The notes below the pieces were generated by a model. The model searched no databases. It saw only the letters and a list, made by a program, of their open reading frames with translations, and had not been told where the DNA came from. From positions 124,001 through 188,000 of the forward strand of contig QOZR01000008.1 in assembly GCA_003576685.1 (NCBI GenBank): DNA of 64,000 bases. Reading direction: 5' to 3'. The position numbers and the translations under genes were made by a program. The DNA is from Virgifigura deserti (GTDB lineage: Bacteria > Pseudomonadota > Alphaproteobacteria > Dongiales > Dongiaceae). This document shows, piece after piece, positions 9,494-18,734 of the stretch; the stretch's first letter is position 1; each line of letters starts with the position of its first letter.

Positions 9494-10204
9494 ATGCATG
9501 AGGGCTTGAAGCAGTTCACGGAGATGGTGCCGAAGGTGGACCTCGGCGTCCGCGAGCGCATGGCGCTGGTGATCATCGACATGCAGTACCACGATGCTTC
9601 CCCCGATCGCGGGCTGTGCCGTGCCTGGGCCGAAATCGCGCCCGGCTCGATGGACTATTACAACGATCGCCTGCGCAGAAAGACGGTGCCGGCCATTCGG
9701 AGTCTGCTGGACCTCTTCCGCGCCGAAGGACTCTCGGTGATCCATCTGGTCCTCGGGTCGGACTATACCGATCTCCGGGACTGCCCCGAGCGCTTCCGGA
9801 ACTGGACACGCAACCTAGAGGCAGCGACCGGAATCCGCGACCTCTGGTGGTCGGGCAATCCGGACTTCCAAATCCTCGAGGAACTGACCCCAGCCGCCGG
9901 GGAAACGATCGTGAAGAAGACGACGAACGGTGCTTTCAATGGAAGCGAGCTCGACCGGACCCTCTCTCGCATGGGGATCTCGACGCTCGTCGTGACCGGA
10001 GTCATAACCAGCGCCTGCGTCGATGCGACCGCCCGCGACGCCGCCGACCGGGGATATGATTGTGTGCTCGTCTCCGACGCTCTCGCGGACTACGATCCGC
10101 AGATGCACGCCGCGACCCTTCAGTCCTTCGCCCTCAGCTTCGGCCGTGTCGTGGAGACGGCCGAAGAGGTGATGGAGGCCATCCGATGCGGTACGTCCCT
10201 GTGA
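9494..10204 (+). CDS. isochorismatase-like cysteine hydrolase
   Basis: Cysteine hydrolase of the isochorismatase-like superfamily, 236 aa from the ATG at 9494. The triad positions are visible: Asp in ALVIIDMQ, Lys in IVKKTTNGAF, Cys in GVITSACVDATARDA, with a cis-peptide-like GVIT before the cysteine. Members hydrolyse amides such as N-carbamoyl compounds or nicotinamide, or vinyl ethers. Co-transcribed with the second polyamine-type importer, so it probably acts on the imported compound or a product of it. The exact substrate is not readable. Confidence 0.85.
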   Translation: MHEGLKQFTEMVPKVDLGVRERMALVIIDMQYHDASPDRGLCRAWAEIAPGSMDYYNDRLRRKTVPAIRSLLDLFRAEGLSVIHLVLGSDYTDLRDCPERFRNWTRNLEAATGIRDLWWSGNPDFQILEELTPAAGETIVKKTTNGAFNGSELDRTLSRMGISTLVVTGVITSACVDATARDAADRGYDCVLVSDALADYDPQMHAATLQSFALSFGRVVETAEEVMEAIRCGTSL

Positions 10205-10213
10205 ACGACGACG

Positions 10214-10246
10214 CGGGCGGGTTGGGCCGATGGCCTATCCCGCCCG
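10214..10246. terminator. bidirectional hairpin between convergent genes
   Basis: CGGGCGGG at 10214-10221 pairs with CCCGCCCG at 10239-10246, and a nested GGCC/GGCC stem lies inside. It sits between the hydrolase stop and the end of the oxidoreductase, and covers the latter's last codons. Confidence 0.6.
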
Positions 10247-11350
10247 AAAGTCGCGCCGCGCTTCGTTCCATTTCCCGTCCGGACTCACCACCAGCTTGCC
10301 GATGAACCGCTTGGCGATGAAATCCGATTGGGCCTTGTGGAAGTCCGACAGCTTGTAGGTCCCGCCGAGCAGCGCCTTGATCCTGCCTTGCTCGATATAG
10401 CCGAGCAGCCGGCGGAACGCGCCGCGCGTGCCTTGCGAGGAGCCGTGGAGCTCCAGATGCTTCAGGTACATCGTGCGCAGGTCGAGCTGCACCACCGGCC
10501 CGGCGATCGCGCCGGCCGTGGTGTAGCGTCCTTCGGGGCGCAGAATCCGGAGCAGGTCGTTGAACATCGGGCCGCCGACCAGGTCGGCCACCACATCGAT
10601 GGGCTCGCCGCCGGTCGCCTTGTCGACCGCCGCGGCCAGGTCGCCCTCGGACCGCGAGATCACGGCTTCCGCGCCGATCGCCCTGACCGCATCCTCCTTG
10701 CCGGGTCCGACGACGGCATAGGGAACGGCGCCGCGGACGCGGCAGAGCTGAATGATGCCGGAGCCGACGCCGCCTGAAGCGCCGGTCACGAGAACGCGCT
10801 CGCCGGCGGCCACGCGCGCGCGATCCAGCATGTGCTCTCCCGTCAGATAGGCGCAGCAGAAGGTCGCAAGCTCGGCGTCGCTCATCGCGCTGCGGACGGA
10901 ATGCGCATTCTCGGCGGGGACCGCCGTGTACTCAGCGTAGCCGCCGTCCCGGCCGTGGCCGATATAGTCGATGTCGGCGAGGCTGTCGTCGTCGCGGTTG
11001 TAGAGGCTGAAATCGACCATCACCCGCTCGCCGATCCGACTCTCCGGAATGCCGGCGCCGACCACGGCGATGCGGCCGACGATGTCGGTGCCCTGGATCC
11101 GCGGGAAGGTGAGCGTCGACCGGCCCCGGCGCCATGTCGAGACGGCACCCGGGTCCGTCTCCGTGCCGTAGGCGCCCTCGCGGACCCAGACGTCGGTGTT
11201 GTTCATCCCGCAGGCGGTGACCTCGATCAGCACCTCCCCAGCTGCCGGCTGCGGGACGGGGACGTCCTCGCGATAGACCAGCTTGTCCAACCCGCCATGC
11301 CCGGTGAGAAGGACTGCCTTCATGGTCGTCGGGATGTGATCGGTACTCAT
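10235..11350 (-). CDS. zinc-type alcohol dehydrogenase / quinone oxidoreductase family protein (MDR)
   Basis: Medium-chain dehydrogenase/reductase of 371 aa. The GroES-like N-terminal half has VTACGMNNTDVWVREGAYG. A Rossmann fold follows with the nucleotide motif VTGASGGVGSGI at about residues 185-196. Cytosolic NAD(P)H-dependent oxidoreductase by family; substrate unknown. The cysteine in TACGMNN matches the first catalytic-zinc ligand position, but the rest of the zinc set is not obvious, so a zinc-free quinone-reductase-like enzyme is possible. Transcribed alone, convergent with the hydrolase. Confidence 0.85.
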   Translation of the reverse strand: MSTDHIPTTMKAVLLTGHGGLDKLVYREDVPVPQPAAGEVLIEVTACGMNNTDVWVREGAYGTETDPGAVSTWRRGRSTLTFPRIQGTDIVGRIAVVGAGIPESRIGERVMVDFSLYNRDDDSLADIDYIGHGRDGGYAEYTAVPAENAHSVRSAMSDAELATFCCAYLTGEHMLDRARVAAGERVLVTGASGGVGSGIIQLCRVRGAVPYAVVGPGKEDAVRAIGAEAVISRSEGDLAAAVDKATGGEPIDVVADLVGGPMFNDLLRILRPEGRYTTAGAIAGPVVQLDLRTMYLKHLELHGSSQGTRGAFRRLLGYIEQGRIKALLGGTYKLSDFHKAQSDFIAKRFIGKLVVSPDGKWNEARRDFRAG

Positions 11351-11508
11351 TGGGATTTATTCTCCGCGCCTGTGGTTCGCCAGTCAGTGTTTCGCGCCCA
11401 TTCTGCGCGCAGGCGGATCGCTATCAAGGCCCGATTGCGGTAGTCCGATCGGCAAGCCTCGTAAATCATTACCATTTTTGCTTGTATTTCGGGCGAGGGT
11501 GCCGGAAA

Positions 11509-11529
11509 TTATCCACAGCCTGTGAATAA
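11509..11529. promoter_or_regulatory. pair of inverted DnaA-box sequences
   Basis: TTATCCACA at 11509-11517 and, on the opposite strand, TTATTCACA at 11521-11529 both fit the DnaA consensus TTWTNCACA. They are separated by three bases and form a near-palindrome. Located in the 269-bp divergent gap between the oxidoreductase and the WGR gene, 91 bp before the WGR start. Confidence 0.6.
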
Positions 11530-11619
11530 ATGCCGATCGACGCAGGATGCGCGCTATAGCACGGCAGCAGAGGGCAGGGTTCCGCGACGTATCCGGTCTG
11601 ACCATGGGCGGTCGGACTC

Positions 11620-12273
11620 ATGCTTGATCGCCTGCGCATTCGCCTCGAGGCGCATCGCGACGAGGCGAACCATCACCGCGCCTACGAGATCCAGGTGGAT
11701 CGCGACCTGTTCTCCGCATGGACGGTGAGCATCCGCTTCGCCCGGGTGGGCACGCACGGCCACAGGCTGCGGGCCTGCGCCGTTTCGGAGGAGGAGGCGC
11801 GCCGGATCATCGGCCGCTATCTCGCCCGGCGACTATCGGCACCGCGGCGGATCGGCTGCGCCTATCGGTTGCGCGAGGTCACCGCGTCCGACAGTCTCAA
11901 CATGCTGCCCTGGCTGGGCGTCCTGTGCCGCTTCGTCGAGGACGACAGCCGAACTCGGCGGCCGGCGCCGACGAGCATCGGTGTCCGCCCGAGACGGCGC
12001 GGCCGAACGGAGCCGGCCGCCCTTCCGCTGCTCGAGGCCGCGGGGATTTCCCCGAGTGATCTCCCCGGCGCCGAGGTCATCGACCTGGCCGCGGAGCGGC
12101 GGCGGCGCGATCTGTCTCGCCTGGAGCAGGCGATCCACGGCGTACGCGACGAGATCCTCACCGTCTATGGCGCAGCGCCGGAGCCGAGCGAGACGAGCGA
12201 CCTCGCTTCGGCCTTGGCAGGACTTGCCGATCGTCTGCTCGATCTCGTGGAGCGGACCGACGGCTCCGGCTGA
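11620..12273 (+). CDS. WGR domain-containing protein
   Basis: Protein of 217 aa. Residues about 18-85 resemble a WGR domain: YEIQVDRDLFSAWTVSIRFARVGTHG, then an SEEEA helix. The name-giving W-G-R reads F-A-R here. WGR domains occur in PARPs and in small bacterial proteins linked to nucleic acids. The C-terminal 110 residues are Arg/Ala/Glu-rich without a recognised domain and end in a likely helical segment (DLASALAGLADRLLDLVE). No operon partner. The ATG at 11620 has a poor GGGCGG site. Confidence 0.6.
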   Translation: MLDRLRIRLEAHRDEANHHRAYEIQVDRDLFSAWTVSIRFARVGTHGHRLRACAVSEEEARRIIGRYLARRLSAPRRIGCAYRLREVTASDSLNMLPWLGVLCRFVEDDSRTRRPAPTSIGVRPRRRGRTEPAALPLLEAAGISPSDLPGAEVIDLAAERRRRDLSRLEQAIHGVRDEILTVYGAAPEPSETSDLASALAGLADRLLDLVERTDGSG

Positions 12274-12287
12274 AGCTTGGGCTCAAG

Positions 12288-12309
12288 CCAGGGCGATTAC
12301 TTGCCCTGG
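12288..12309. terminator. hairpin at the 3' end of the amino-acid binding-protein gene
   Basis: CCAGGGC (12288-12294) and GCCCTGG (12303-12309) form a perfect 7-bp stem with an 8-base loop. The hairpin spans the stop codon of the convergent binding-protein gene and lies just after the WGR gene, so it may serve both. Confidence 0.45.
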
Positions 12310-13127
12310 TTGATCGTGACGGGCTCGAGCTTGTTCGCCGCGAGGCCGTATTTGGCGAGGAGCTGGTCATAGGTGCCGTTTTCCTGAAGCCGCTCGATCG
12401 CGGCCTTGACGGCGTCGCGCAGCTGCGTCTCGGTCTTCAGGAAGGGAATGCCGGTGAGGGTTTTCGTGAAGGGCTCGCCGAGCAGGACGTAGGTGTCCGG
12501 CTCGAGCTCCTGGAAGTAAGGCAGCGTCTCGTTGCCCTGGACGGCGCCCTGGATGCGCTGCGTCTTGAGCTGCGTGCGCGCGCCGACCGAGCCTTCCGTG
12601 CCGACCGCGTCGATCGCGGGCTTGCCCTTGGCGACGCAGTTCTCCTCGCTCCATTCGGCGATCTGGGTCGGCCAGTTCGTCGCGCGGCTGGCGCCGACCG
12701 ACTTTCCGCACAGATCCTCCGGCGTCTTGATCTCGTCCGCCAAGGCGCTGCTCGTGTAGAACTGTGCGCCAGACACCATATAGTCGACGAAGTCGGCAAC
12801 GTCCCGGCGGGACGGCAGATCGCTCATGCCCGCGAGCACCATGTCGACCCGCCCGGTCTGCAGCGACGGCAGCATCTGGGCGAAGGCGATCTCCTGCCAC
12901 TCGACCTCCACGCCGAGCTCCTCGGCAATGGCCTCGCCAAGGTCGATGTCGAAGCCCGTCAACTCGTTGGTGGCTGGATCCTTGTAGGTGATCGGCGCGT
13001 AGTTGGGGTTGGTCGCGATGACGATCTTGCCCGCTTCCTTGATGCGCGCCGGAACTTCCTGCGCCAATGCGGGCGTCGCTACCGCAAGCGCGGCAGCCGC
13101 CGCCAGCAGACTCTTGATCGGCTTCAT
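12297..13127 (-). CDS. polar amino acid ABC transporter substrate-binding protein (family 3)
   Basis: Periplasmic binding protein of 276 aa. Signal peptide MKPIKSLLAAAAALAVATPALA-QE. The family-3 hallmark GFDIDLGEAIAEELGVEVEW is present at about residues 58-77. The fold of this family binds polar amino acids such as His, Arg, Glu or opines. Last gene of an argH-like/permease/ATPase/binding-protein operon, 52 bp after the ATPase gene. Confidence 0.9.
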   Translation of the reverse strand: MKPIKSLLAAAAALAVATPALAQEVPARIKEAGKIVIATNPNYAPITYKDPATNELTGFDIDLGEAIAEELGVEVEWQEIAFAQMLPSLQTGRVDMVLAGMSDLPSRRDVADFVDYMVSGAQFYTSSALADEIKTPEDLCGKSVGASRATNWPTQIAEWSEENCVAKGKPAIDAVGTEGSVGARTQLKTQRIQGAVQGNETLPYFQELEPDTYVLLGEPFTKTLTGIPFLKTETQLRDAVKAAIERLQENGTYDQLLAKYGLAANKLEPVTINQGK

Positions 13128-13179
13128 TCGAGCTCTCCTCTCGTTGGTTTGCGTGTTGTTCGCTGTTGTTCTGGGGTTG

Positions 13180-13950
13180 TCAGGACAGGACGGCGGCGAT
13201 GAAATCGCGGGTGCGGGCCTGCTCGGGCCGCACGAGAATCTCCTGCGGTGGTCCTTCCTCGATGATGCGGCCGAGATCCATGAAGACGACGCGGCTGGAG
13301 ACCTCGCGCGCGAAACCGAGTTCGTGCGTCACTACGATCATGGTCATGCCGCTCGTCGCCAGATCGCGGATGACGGCAAGAACCTCGCCGACAAGCTCGG
13401 GGTCGAGCGCCGAGGTGGGCTCGTCGAACAGCATGAGTTTCGGCTTCATGGCGAGCGCGCGCGCGATTGCAACGCGCTGCTGCTGCCCGCCCGACAGCTC
13501 GCTCGGATAGGCATCGCGCTTGTCGGCGAGGCCGACGCGCTCCAGCAGCGCCATCGCCTCGTCGACGGCTTGCGCCTTCGGGCGCTTCCGCACTGTGACC
13601 GGGCCCTCGATGATGTTCTGCAGCGCCGTCAGATGGGCGAAGAGGTTGAAGCGCTGGAAGACCATGCCGCTCGCCAAGCGCTGGCGGGCGATCTCCTTGT
13701 CGCTGAGCGGCAGGAGCGATTCTCCCGAACGACGATAGCCGGCGAGTTCGCCGTCGACCCAGATTGCGCCGCCGTCGATGCGCTCCAGCTGGTTGATGCA
13801 GCGCAGGAAGGTGCTCTTGCCCGATCCCGACGGGCCGATGATGCACAGAACCTCGCCATGCGGCACCTCGATGGAAATGCCGTCGAGGGCGTGCAGCGAG
13901 CCGAAATGCTTGTGAACGTCGACCGCGACGACCATCGGCTTCATGGTCAT
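13180..13950 (-). CDS. polar amino acid ABC transporter ATP-binding protein
   Basis: ATPase of 256 aa of the GlnQ/HisP type. Walker [10 protein letters not shown], signature LSGGQQQR, Walker [14 protein letters not shown] and the H-loop histidine in [12 protein letters not shown] are all intact. The start at 13950 overlaps the permease stop (ATGA); an inner ATG two codons on is also possible. Confidence 0.93.
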   Translation of the reverse strand: MTMKPMVVAVDVHKHFGSLHALDGISIEVPHGEVLCIIGPSGSGKSTFLRCINQLERIDGGAIWVDGELAGYRRSGESLLPLSDKEIARQRLASGMVFQRFNLFAHLTALQNIIEGPVTVRKRPKAQAVDEAMALLERVGLADKRDAYPSELSGGQQQRVAIARALAMKPKLMLFDEPTSALDPELVGEVLAVIRDLATSGMTMIVVTHELGFAREVSSRVVFMDLGRIIEEGPPQEILVRPEQARTRDFIAAVLS

Positions 13951-14858
13951 GCCCCTCCGGCTGCCGGCGCCGTCGCACGCTGCGCGCTGCGCTCGCCATG
14001 GCCCTTCGAGAAGTGCTTCTCGAGGAAATGCTGGCCGATCGTCAGGACGGTCACGACGACGAGATACCAGATGGCGGCGACGATCAGCAGCTCGATCACC
14101 CGGGCATTGGCATAATAGATCGTCTGGGCGTTGCGCAGGATCTCGGAATACTGGATCACGCTCGCGATCGAAGTGAGCTTGACCATGCTGATCACCTCGT
14201 TGCCGACCGGCGGGATGATCACGCGCATCGCCTGCGGTAGGACGATGCGCCGCAAGGCGGTGAGCCGTGTCATGCCGATCGACTTCGCTGCCTCGGTCTG
14301 GCCAGCATCGACCGACAGGATGCTGGCCCGCACGACCTCGGCGGTATAGGCGCCCTGGTTGATGCCGAGCCCGAGGAACGTGGCGACGAAGGGGGTCATC
14401 ACGTCGACGGTGCGCGCCTCGAAAAGGCCGGGGATGCCGATCGTGGGGAAGACGAGCGCCAAGTTGAACCAGATGAGAAGCTGCAGGATCAGCGGCGTGC
14501 CGCGGAAGAACCAGATATAGAAGACCGAGACGGCCTTCAGCACCGGATTCGGCGACATCACCATGACCGCGAAGAGCACGCCGAGCAGGATACCGAGAAG
14601 CATGGCGCAGACCGTCATCAGCACGGTGTTGGCAAGCCCGGTGAGGATCGCCGGTACGGTGAAGAACTGCGCGACGACGCTCCAGGCGATCTGACCTTCC
14701 GCGAAGGCCTTCACGATGGCCGCGAAGGCGAGGAGGATCAGAGTCGCCGCCAGCCAGCGGCCATAATGCCGCTGCGGAACGTGCCGCAGATGGGCGATGG
14801 AATAGGGCGAGGTGTGGGCAGCATCGTCCGTGCCTGCTGTCGCCACCTTCACGTCCAT
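13947..14858 (-). CDS. polar amino acid ABC transporter permease
   Basis: Permease of 303 aa from the ATG at 14858, placed six bases after GGAGG; an ATG two codons earlier abuts the ribosome site. An extended hydrophilic N-terminus of about 38 residues precedes the first helix. The His/Glu-type motif [11 protein letters not shown] and the EAA loop [21 protein letters not shown] identify the amino acid permease family. The only permease gene here, so the channel would be a homodimer. Confidence 0.9.
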   Translation of the reverse strand: MDVKVATAGTDDAAHTSPYSIAHLRHVPQRHYGRWLAATLILLAFAAIVKAFAEGQIAWSVVAQFFTVPAILTGLANTVLMTVCAMLLGILLGVLFAVMVMSPNPVLKAVSVFYIWFFRGTPLILQLLIWFNLALVFPTIGIPGLFEARTVDVMTPFVATFLGLGINQGAYTAEVVRASILSVDAGQTEAAKSIGMTRLTALRRIVLPQAMRVIIPPVGNEVISMVKLTSIASVIQYSEILRNAQTIYYANARVIELLIVAAIWYLVVVTVLTIGQHFLEKHFSKGHGERSAQRATAPAAGGA

Positions 14859-14892
14859 CGGCATCCTCCTCTCTTGACCGTTCTCCGCATGC

Positions 14893-16317
14893 TCAGCCGC
14901 GCGGGCCGGCGTAGGTTTCTGCCCATCGCCGCTGCTCGTCAAGCATGGCGGCCAGACGCTCAATCTGCTCGCCGACGCGCGCCGGGGCCGTTCCGCCATA
15001 GCCCGTCCGGGCGGCGACGGCCGCCTCGGGAGTCAGGCAGGCCTTGATGGCGGGTTCGAGCCGCGCGTCGATCGCCGCCAGGTCCTCGTCGTCGAGCGCT
15101 TCGAAGCCGATGTCGCGGTCCTCGCAATGGCGTACGAGGGCTCCGGTGATCTCGTGCGCTTCGGAGAAGGGCACGCCCCGGCGCGCCAGCCAGTCGGCGA
15201 CTTCGGTCGCCAGCGTGAAGCCGTCGGTCGCCTGGCGTGCGAGCCGCTCGGCGTCGACGCGCATCGTCCCCACCAGGCCCGCCATGGCCGGCAGGACTGC
15301 CGCCAACGTGTCGACGGTCTCGAGAGCCGTGAACTTGTCCTCGATGAGATCGCGGTTATAGGCGAAAGGCAGGCCCTTGAGCGCGGTGAGCATGGTCGTG
15401 AGGCCGCCGATCAGGCGCGACGCCCGGCCGCGCGTGAGCTCTGCGATATCGGCGTTCTTCTTCTGCGGCATGATCGACGAGCCGGTCGCATAGGCATCGT
15501 CGAGCTCGATCCAGCGGAACTGGCGCGAGGACCAGAGGAAGATCTCCTCGGCAAGCCGCGAGAGATGGACGCCGAGCATCGCCGTCGCGAACAGGAACTC
15601 GGCCACATGGTCGCGGCTGCCGACCGCGTCGATCGAGTTCTCGCATGGGCCGTCATAGCCGAGCTCTTGCGCAGACAGCTCCGGATGCAGGGCAAGGGCG
15701 GAGCCGGTGAGCGCCGCCGCGCCGAGCGGCGAGAGGGCGCTGCGGCGGTCCCAGTCGCGCAGACGCTCGACGTCGCGCGCGAAGGTCTGGGCATGGGCCA
15801 GAAGCTGGTGAGCGAAGCTCACCGGCTGGGCCGGCTGAAGGTGGGTGAAGCCGGGGGCGAGCGTATCCACATGCGCCTTCGCCTGCGAAACCACCGCCTG
15901 CTGCAAGGCGAGAACGTCGAGGACGATGATGCGCACCTTGTCCCTGAGATAGAGCTTCAGGTCGTTGGCGGCCTGGTCGTTGCGCGAACGGCCGGCGCGC
16001 AGCTTGCCGCCGAGGGTGCCAAGCCGCTCGATCAGAAGCCGCTCTATGAAGGTGTGGACGTCCTCGTCCGTCTCCGTCGGGACGGCCTCGCCGGCCTCGA
16101 AGTCCCGCCCGATCGCGACGAGGGCGGCGGCGATCTTCTCGTATTCCGCCTCGCTAAGGACGCTGGCGCGGACGAGTTCGCGGGCATGTGCGATCGACGC
16201 GGCAATGTCATAGGGGACGAGGCGGAAATAGCTCGCATCGGCACGCGACAGGCGCATCAGCGCCGGCGAGGGACCCGTGCGGAAGCGGCCACCCCAAAGG
16301 CGCGTCGGTTGAGTCAT
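14893..16317 (-). CDS. argH: argininosuccinate lyase family protein (ArgH-like)
   Basis: Lyase of 474 aa in the fumarase/aspartase superfamily. The signature loop GSSIMPQKKN carries the catalytic serine; TRLWGGRF at the N-terminus and the RSRND motif are typical of ArgH. Canonical ArgH cleaves argininosuccinate to arginine and fumarate in the cytosol. It is the first gene of an operon with an amino-acid importer and divergent from a LysR gene, not in an arg biosynthetic cluster. It could therefore be a catabolic paralogue acting on an imported N-succinyl-type compound; EDDS lyase is a known example in this family. Confidence 0.85.
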   Translation of the reverse strand: MTQPTRLWGGRFRTGPSPALMRLSRADASYFRLVPYDIAASIAHARELVRASVLSEAEYEKIAAALVAIGRDFEAGEAVPTETDEDVHTFIERLLIERLGTLGGKLRAGRSRNDQAANDLKLYLRDKVRIIVLDVLALQQAVVSQAKAHVDTLAPGFTHLQPAQPVSFAHQLLAHAQTFARDVERLRDWDRRSALSPLGAAALTGSALALHPELSAQELGYDGPCENSIDAVGSRDHVAEFLFATAMLGVHLSRLAEEIFLWSSRQFRWIELDDAYATGSSIMPQKKNADIAELTRGRASRLIGGLTTMLTALKGLPFAYNRDLIEDKFTALETVDTLAAVLPAMAGLVGTMRVDAERLARQATDGFTLATEVADWLARRGVPFSEAHEITGALVRHCEDRDIGFEALDDEDLAAIDARLEPAIKACLTPEAAVAARTGYGGTAPARVGEQIERLAAMLDEQRRWAETYAGPRG

Positions 16318-16451
16318 CGGCAGTCCTCCTCAAGCGGTCGTCCGTCGTGACCGAAAATTGACAAGCTGCCGTGACGCCAACAAATGAAATGATCTCCCAC
16401 CCCCAGTCCGAAATGGAATACTCTGCCGGCCTGTTTCGATCGGGCAAGGCC

Positions 16452-17357
16452 ATGCAGGGTATCCGCCCTCTTCCATCGACGACTGCGCTGCGCGTCCTCG
16501 TGGCGCTCGCCGAACACGGCACCGCCTCGGCGGCGGCACGCGCGGTCCACCTGACCCAGAGTGCCGTGAGCAAGCAGCTCAAGGGGCTCGAGGAGATCGC
16601 CGGCTCCGCGCTGTTCGCGCGCACGAGCCGTGGCTTCGTGCTGACGGAAGCGGGGCGGATCTACGTGACGCAGGCGCGGGTCGCTCTCGGCGCGCTGGAG
16701 ACGGCGGCGGCGCGGGTCAGCGCCACGCGCGCTTCGCCGGGCTTGATCCGGCTGCATGTGCTCCCGATCCTCGGCGACCGCTGGCTGGTGCCACGCTTCT
16801 CGCGCTTCACCGAACGGCACCCGGACATCGACGTGCAGTTCACCACCTTCATCACGAGCGATATGGTGGAGGAGGCGGATGCCGTCTTCCGCTTCGGCGA
16901 GGGCGATTGGCGGGGACAGGCGGCCGATTATCTCTTCGGTCGCGATGTCGCGCTCGTCGCCTCGCCCTCATTGCTCGCACGGATGGGCGGCATCGGGACG
17001 GCCGACGACGTGCGCCGCTACACGGTGCTCGACCATTTCCAGACGCCGCTGCGGTGGAGCGAGTTCGCCGATGCCCAGGGGCTCGTCGATTTCACGCCGG
17101 CCCATATCATCCGCTTCGGCTTCTATGCGCTGGTCATCCGCGCGGCGATCGCCGGACAGGGGCTCGCGCTCGTGCCGCGCTGCCTGGTGATGGAGGAATT
17201 GGCGTCCGAGCGGCTCGTCAACCCGCGGGACCTCGGCTTCTTCAGCCGGAACGGCTACTGGTTTACGGTCCCGGCGGATCGGCCCTCGCGGGCCGCGCTC
17301 ACGGTCTTCCGGGATTGGCTTCTGGACGAAGCGAAAGCCTTGGGGCCGAACGCCTGA
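16452..17357 (+). CDS. LysR-family transcriptional regulator (GcvA-like)
   Basis: Regulator of 301 aa from the ATG at 16452. The frame is open to 16371 but the inner start gives the usual LysR length. N-terminal winged helix: LPSTTALRVLVALAEHGTASAAARAVHLTQSAVSKQLKGLEE. The effector domain follows from about residue 90. Divergent from the argH-like/transporter operon with 134 bp between starts, the standard arrangement for a LysR regulator and its target. The effector is unknown. Confidence 0.88.
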   Translation: MQGIRPLPSTTALRVLVALAEHGTASAAARAVHLTQSAVSKQLKGLEEIAGSALFARTSRGFVLTEAGRIYVTQARVALGALETAAARVSATRASPGLIRLHVLPILGDRWLVPRFSRFTERHPDIDVQFTTFITSDMVEEADAVFRFGEGDWRGQAADYLFGRDVALVASPSLLARMGGIGTADDVRRYTVLDHFQTPLRWSEFADAQGLVDFTPAHIIRFGFYALVIRAAIAGQGLALVPRCLVMEELASERLVNPRDLGFFSRNGYWFTVPADRPSRAALTVFRDWLLDEAKALGPNA

Positions 17358-17364
17358 AGGCGTT
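17349..17364. terminator. short hairpin at the end of the LysR gene
   Basis: AACGCC-TGAA-GGCGTT (17349-17364), a perfect 6-bp stem with a tetraloop that contains the LysR stop codon. It lies between convergent genes. No T-run follows, so termination strength is doubtful. Confidence 0.4.
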
Positions 17365-17373
17365 GGTGTCCGG

Positions 17374-18561
17374 TCATGCCGGCACCGATCGGCCGAGCCA
17401 TTCGACCGCGGCTCTGACCCCGCCTTCGCCGTGAGGGATGCCGAGTGCGACGAGCCCGGTCTCCAGAACGGCCAGAGTCCCCAGGACCATGGGCGCGTTG
17501 ACGTGGCCCATATGCGCGATCCGCAGGGCCCTGCCGCCCAGGTCGCCGATGCCGATGCCCAGCACCACGCCGCATTTCTGCTCGCAGTATGCCAGCAGCG
17601 GCTTCGGATCGCGGCCGTCCGTCGTGAGCACGGTCGTCACCGAATTGGCGCGCTCGCTGGGCTCCGTGATATTGAACTCCAAGGCGCCGCCGGCACCCCA
17701 GGCCTCGACGGCTCGGCGGACCGCTTCGGCGAGGAGCCGGTGGCGTTCGAAGACATTCTCCAGCCCCTCCTCGAACAGCATGTCCAGCGCCTTGCGCAGG
17801 CCGAACAGCATATGTTCGGGAGGCGTGCCGCAATATTTCTGGTAGTGCTCCGCGCCATCGCGCGCGGTCCAGTCCCAATAGTGCGTGCGTAGTCCGGCCT
17901 GCTGGTGAACTGCCCTCGCCTTCTCGTTGGCGGCGACGAAGCTCAATCCCGGCGGCATCATCAGCCCCTTCTGCGAGCCGGTCACGGCGACGTCGACGCC
18001 CCAGCCATCCATGTCGAACGGCATGGTGCCCAGCGACGCGATGGTGTCGACCATCAGCAGGGCGTCGTGCCCGGCATTGTCGATGGCCTTGCGGATGCCC
18101 GGAATATCGTTGACGACGCTCGAGGCGGTGTCGATCTGGACGACGAGCACGGCCTTGATGTCCCCCGCCTTGTCTTCGCGGAGGCGGGCTTCCAGCGCCG
18201 CCGGATCAACCGCGCGGCGCCAGTTCCCCGGCAGCACTTCGACGCGGATGCCGAGAACGGCAGCCATCTCGCCCCAGCCGAGAGCGAAGCGGCCGCTTTC
18301 GAGGACAAGGATCTTGTCGCCCTTCGAGAGCAGGTTCACCAGCGCCGCCTCCCAGGCGCCGTGGCCGTTGGCGGCGTAGATGTAGGTCCGGCCTCGCGTG
18401 CGGAACAGCCTGCGGAGATCCTCGAGGCAACTCGCGGTAACCTCGATGAGCGCGCCGGAATAGATGTCGATCGCCGGACGATGCATGGCGGCGAGGACGT
18501 CGTCGGGCACCGTGGTCGGGCCGGGAATGCTGAGGAACTCGCGGCCGTGGCGGACAGTCAT
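17374..18561 (-). CDS. class V aminotransferase, serine-glyoxylate/alanine-glyoxylate type
   Basis: PLP-dependent fold-type I aminotransferase, 395 aa from the ATG at 18561 (GGGAG site 11 bases upstream); an open extension to 18609 begins with GTG. Family features: PGPTTVPDDVLAAMHRP near the N-terminus, the Asp of VDTIASLGTMPFDMD, and the PLP-lysine motif TGSQKGLMMPPGL at about residues 190-202. Expected to transfer amino groups to glyoxylate or pyruvate. Transcribed alone, convergent with LysR. The amino donor cannot be read from sequence. Confidence 0.87.
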   Translation of the reverse strand: MTVRHGREFLSIPGPTTVPDDVLAAMHRPAIDIYSGALIEVTASCLEDLRRLFRTRGRTYIYAANGHGAWEAALVNLLSKGDKILVLESGRFALGWGEMAAVLGIRVEVLPGNWRRAVDPAALEARLREDKAGDIKAVLVVQIDTASSVVNDIPGIRKAIDNAGHDALLMVDTIASLGTMPFDMDGWGVDVAVTGSQKGLMMPPGLSFVAANEKARAVHQQAGLRTHYWDWTARDGAEHYQKYCGTPPEHMLFGLRKALDMLFEEGLENVFERHRLLAEAVRRAVEAWGAGGALEFNITEPSERANSVTTVLTTDGRDPKPLLAYCEQKCGVVLGIGIGDLGGRALRIAHMGHVNAPMVLGTLAVLETGLVALGIPHGEGGVRAAVEWLGRSVPA

Positions 18562-18734
18562 TGCTGCGGGATCTCCCAAACAGGGCGTTTCGACAAGTTT
18601 CAGCTTCACAGGGCATACAGGCCGCCACCGCCGCTTGCAAGCGGGCCGATCGCTCCGCCGGACAGCGGCGGTTGGCGATTAAGCTTTGGCAAAGAATAAG
18701 TTGATAAGATCGCGCCTCCTTCTTGAGGCACGGC

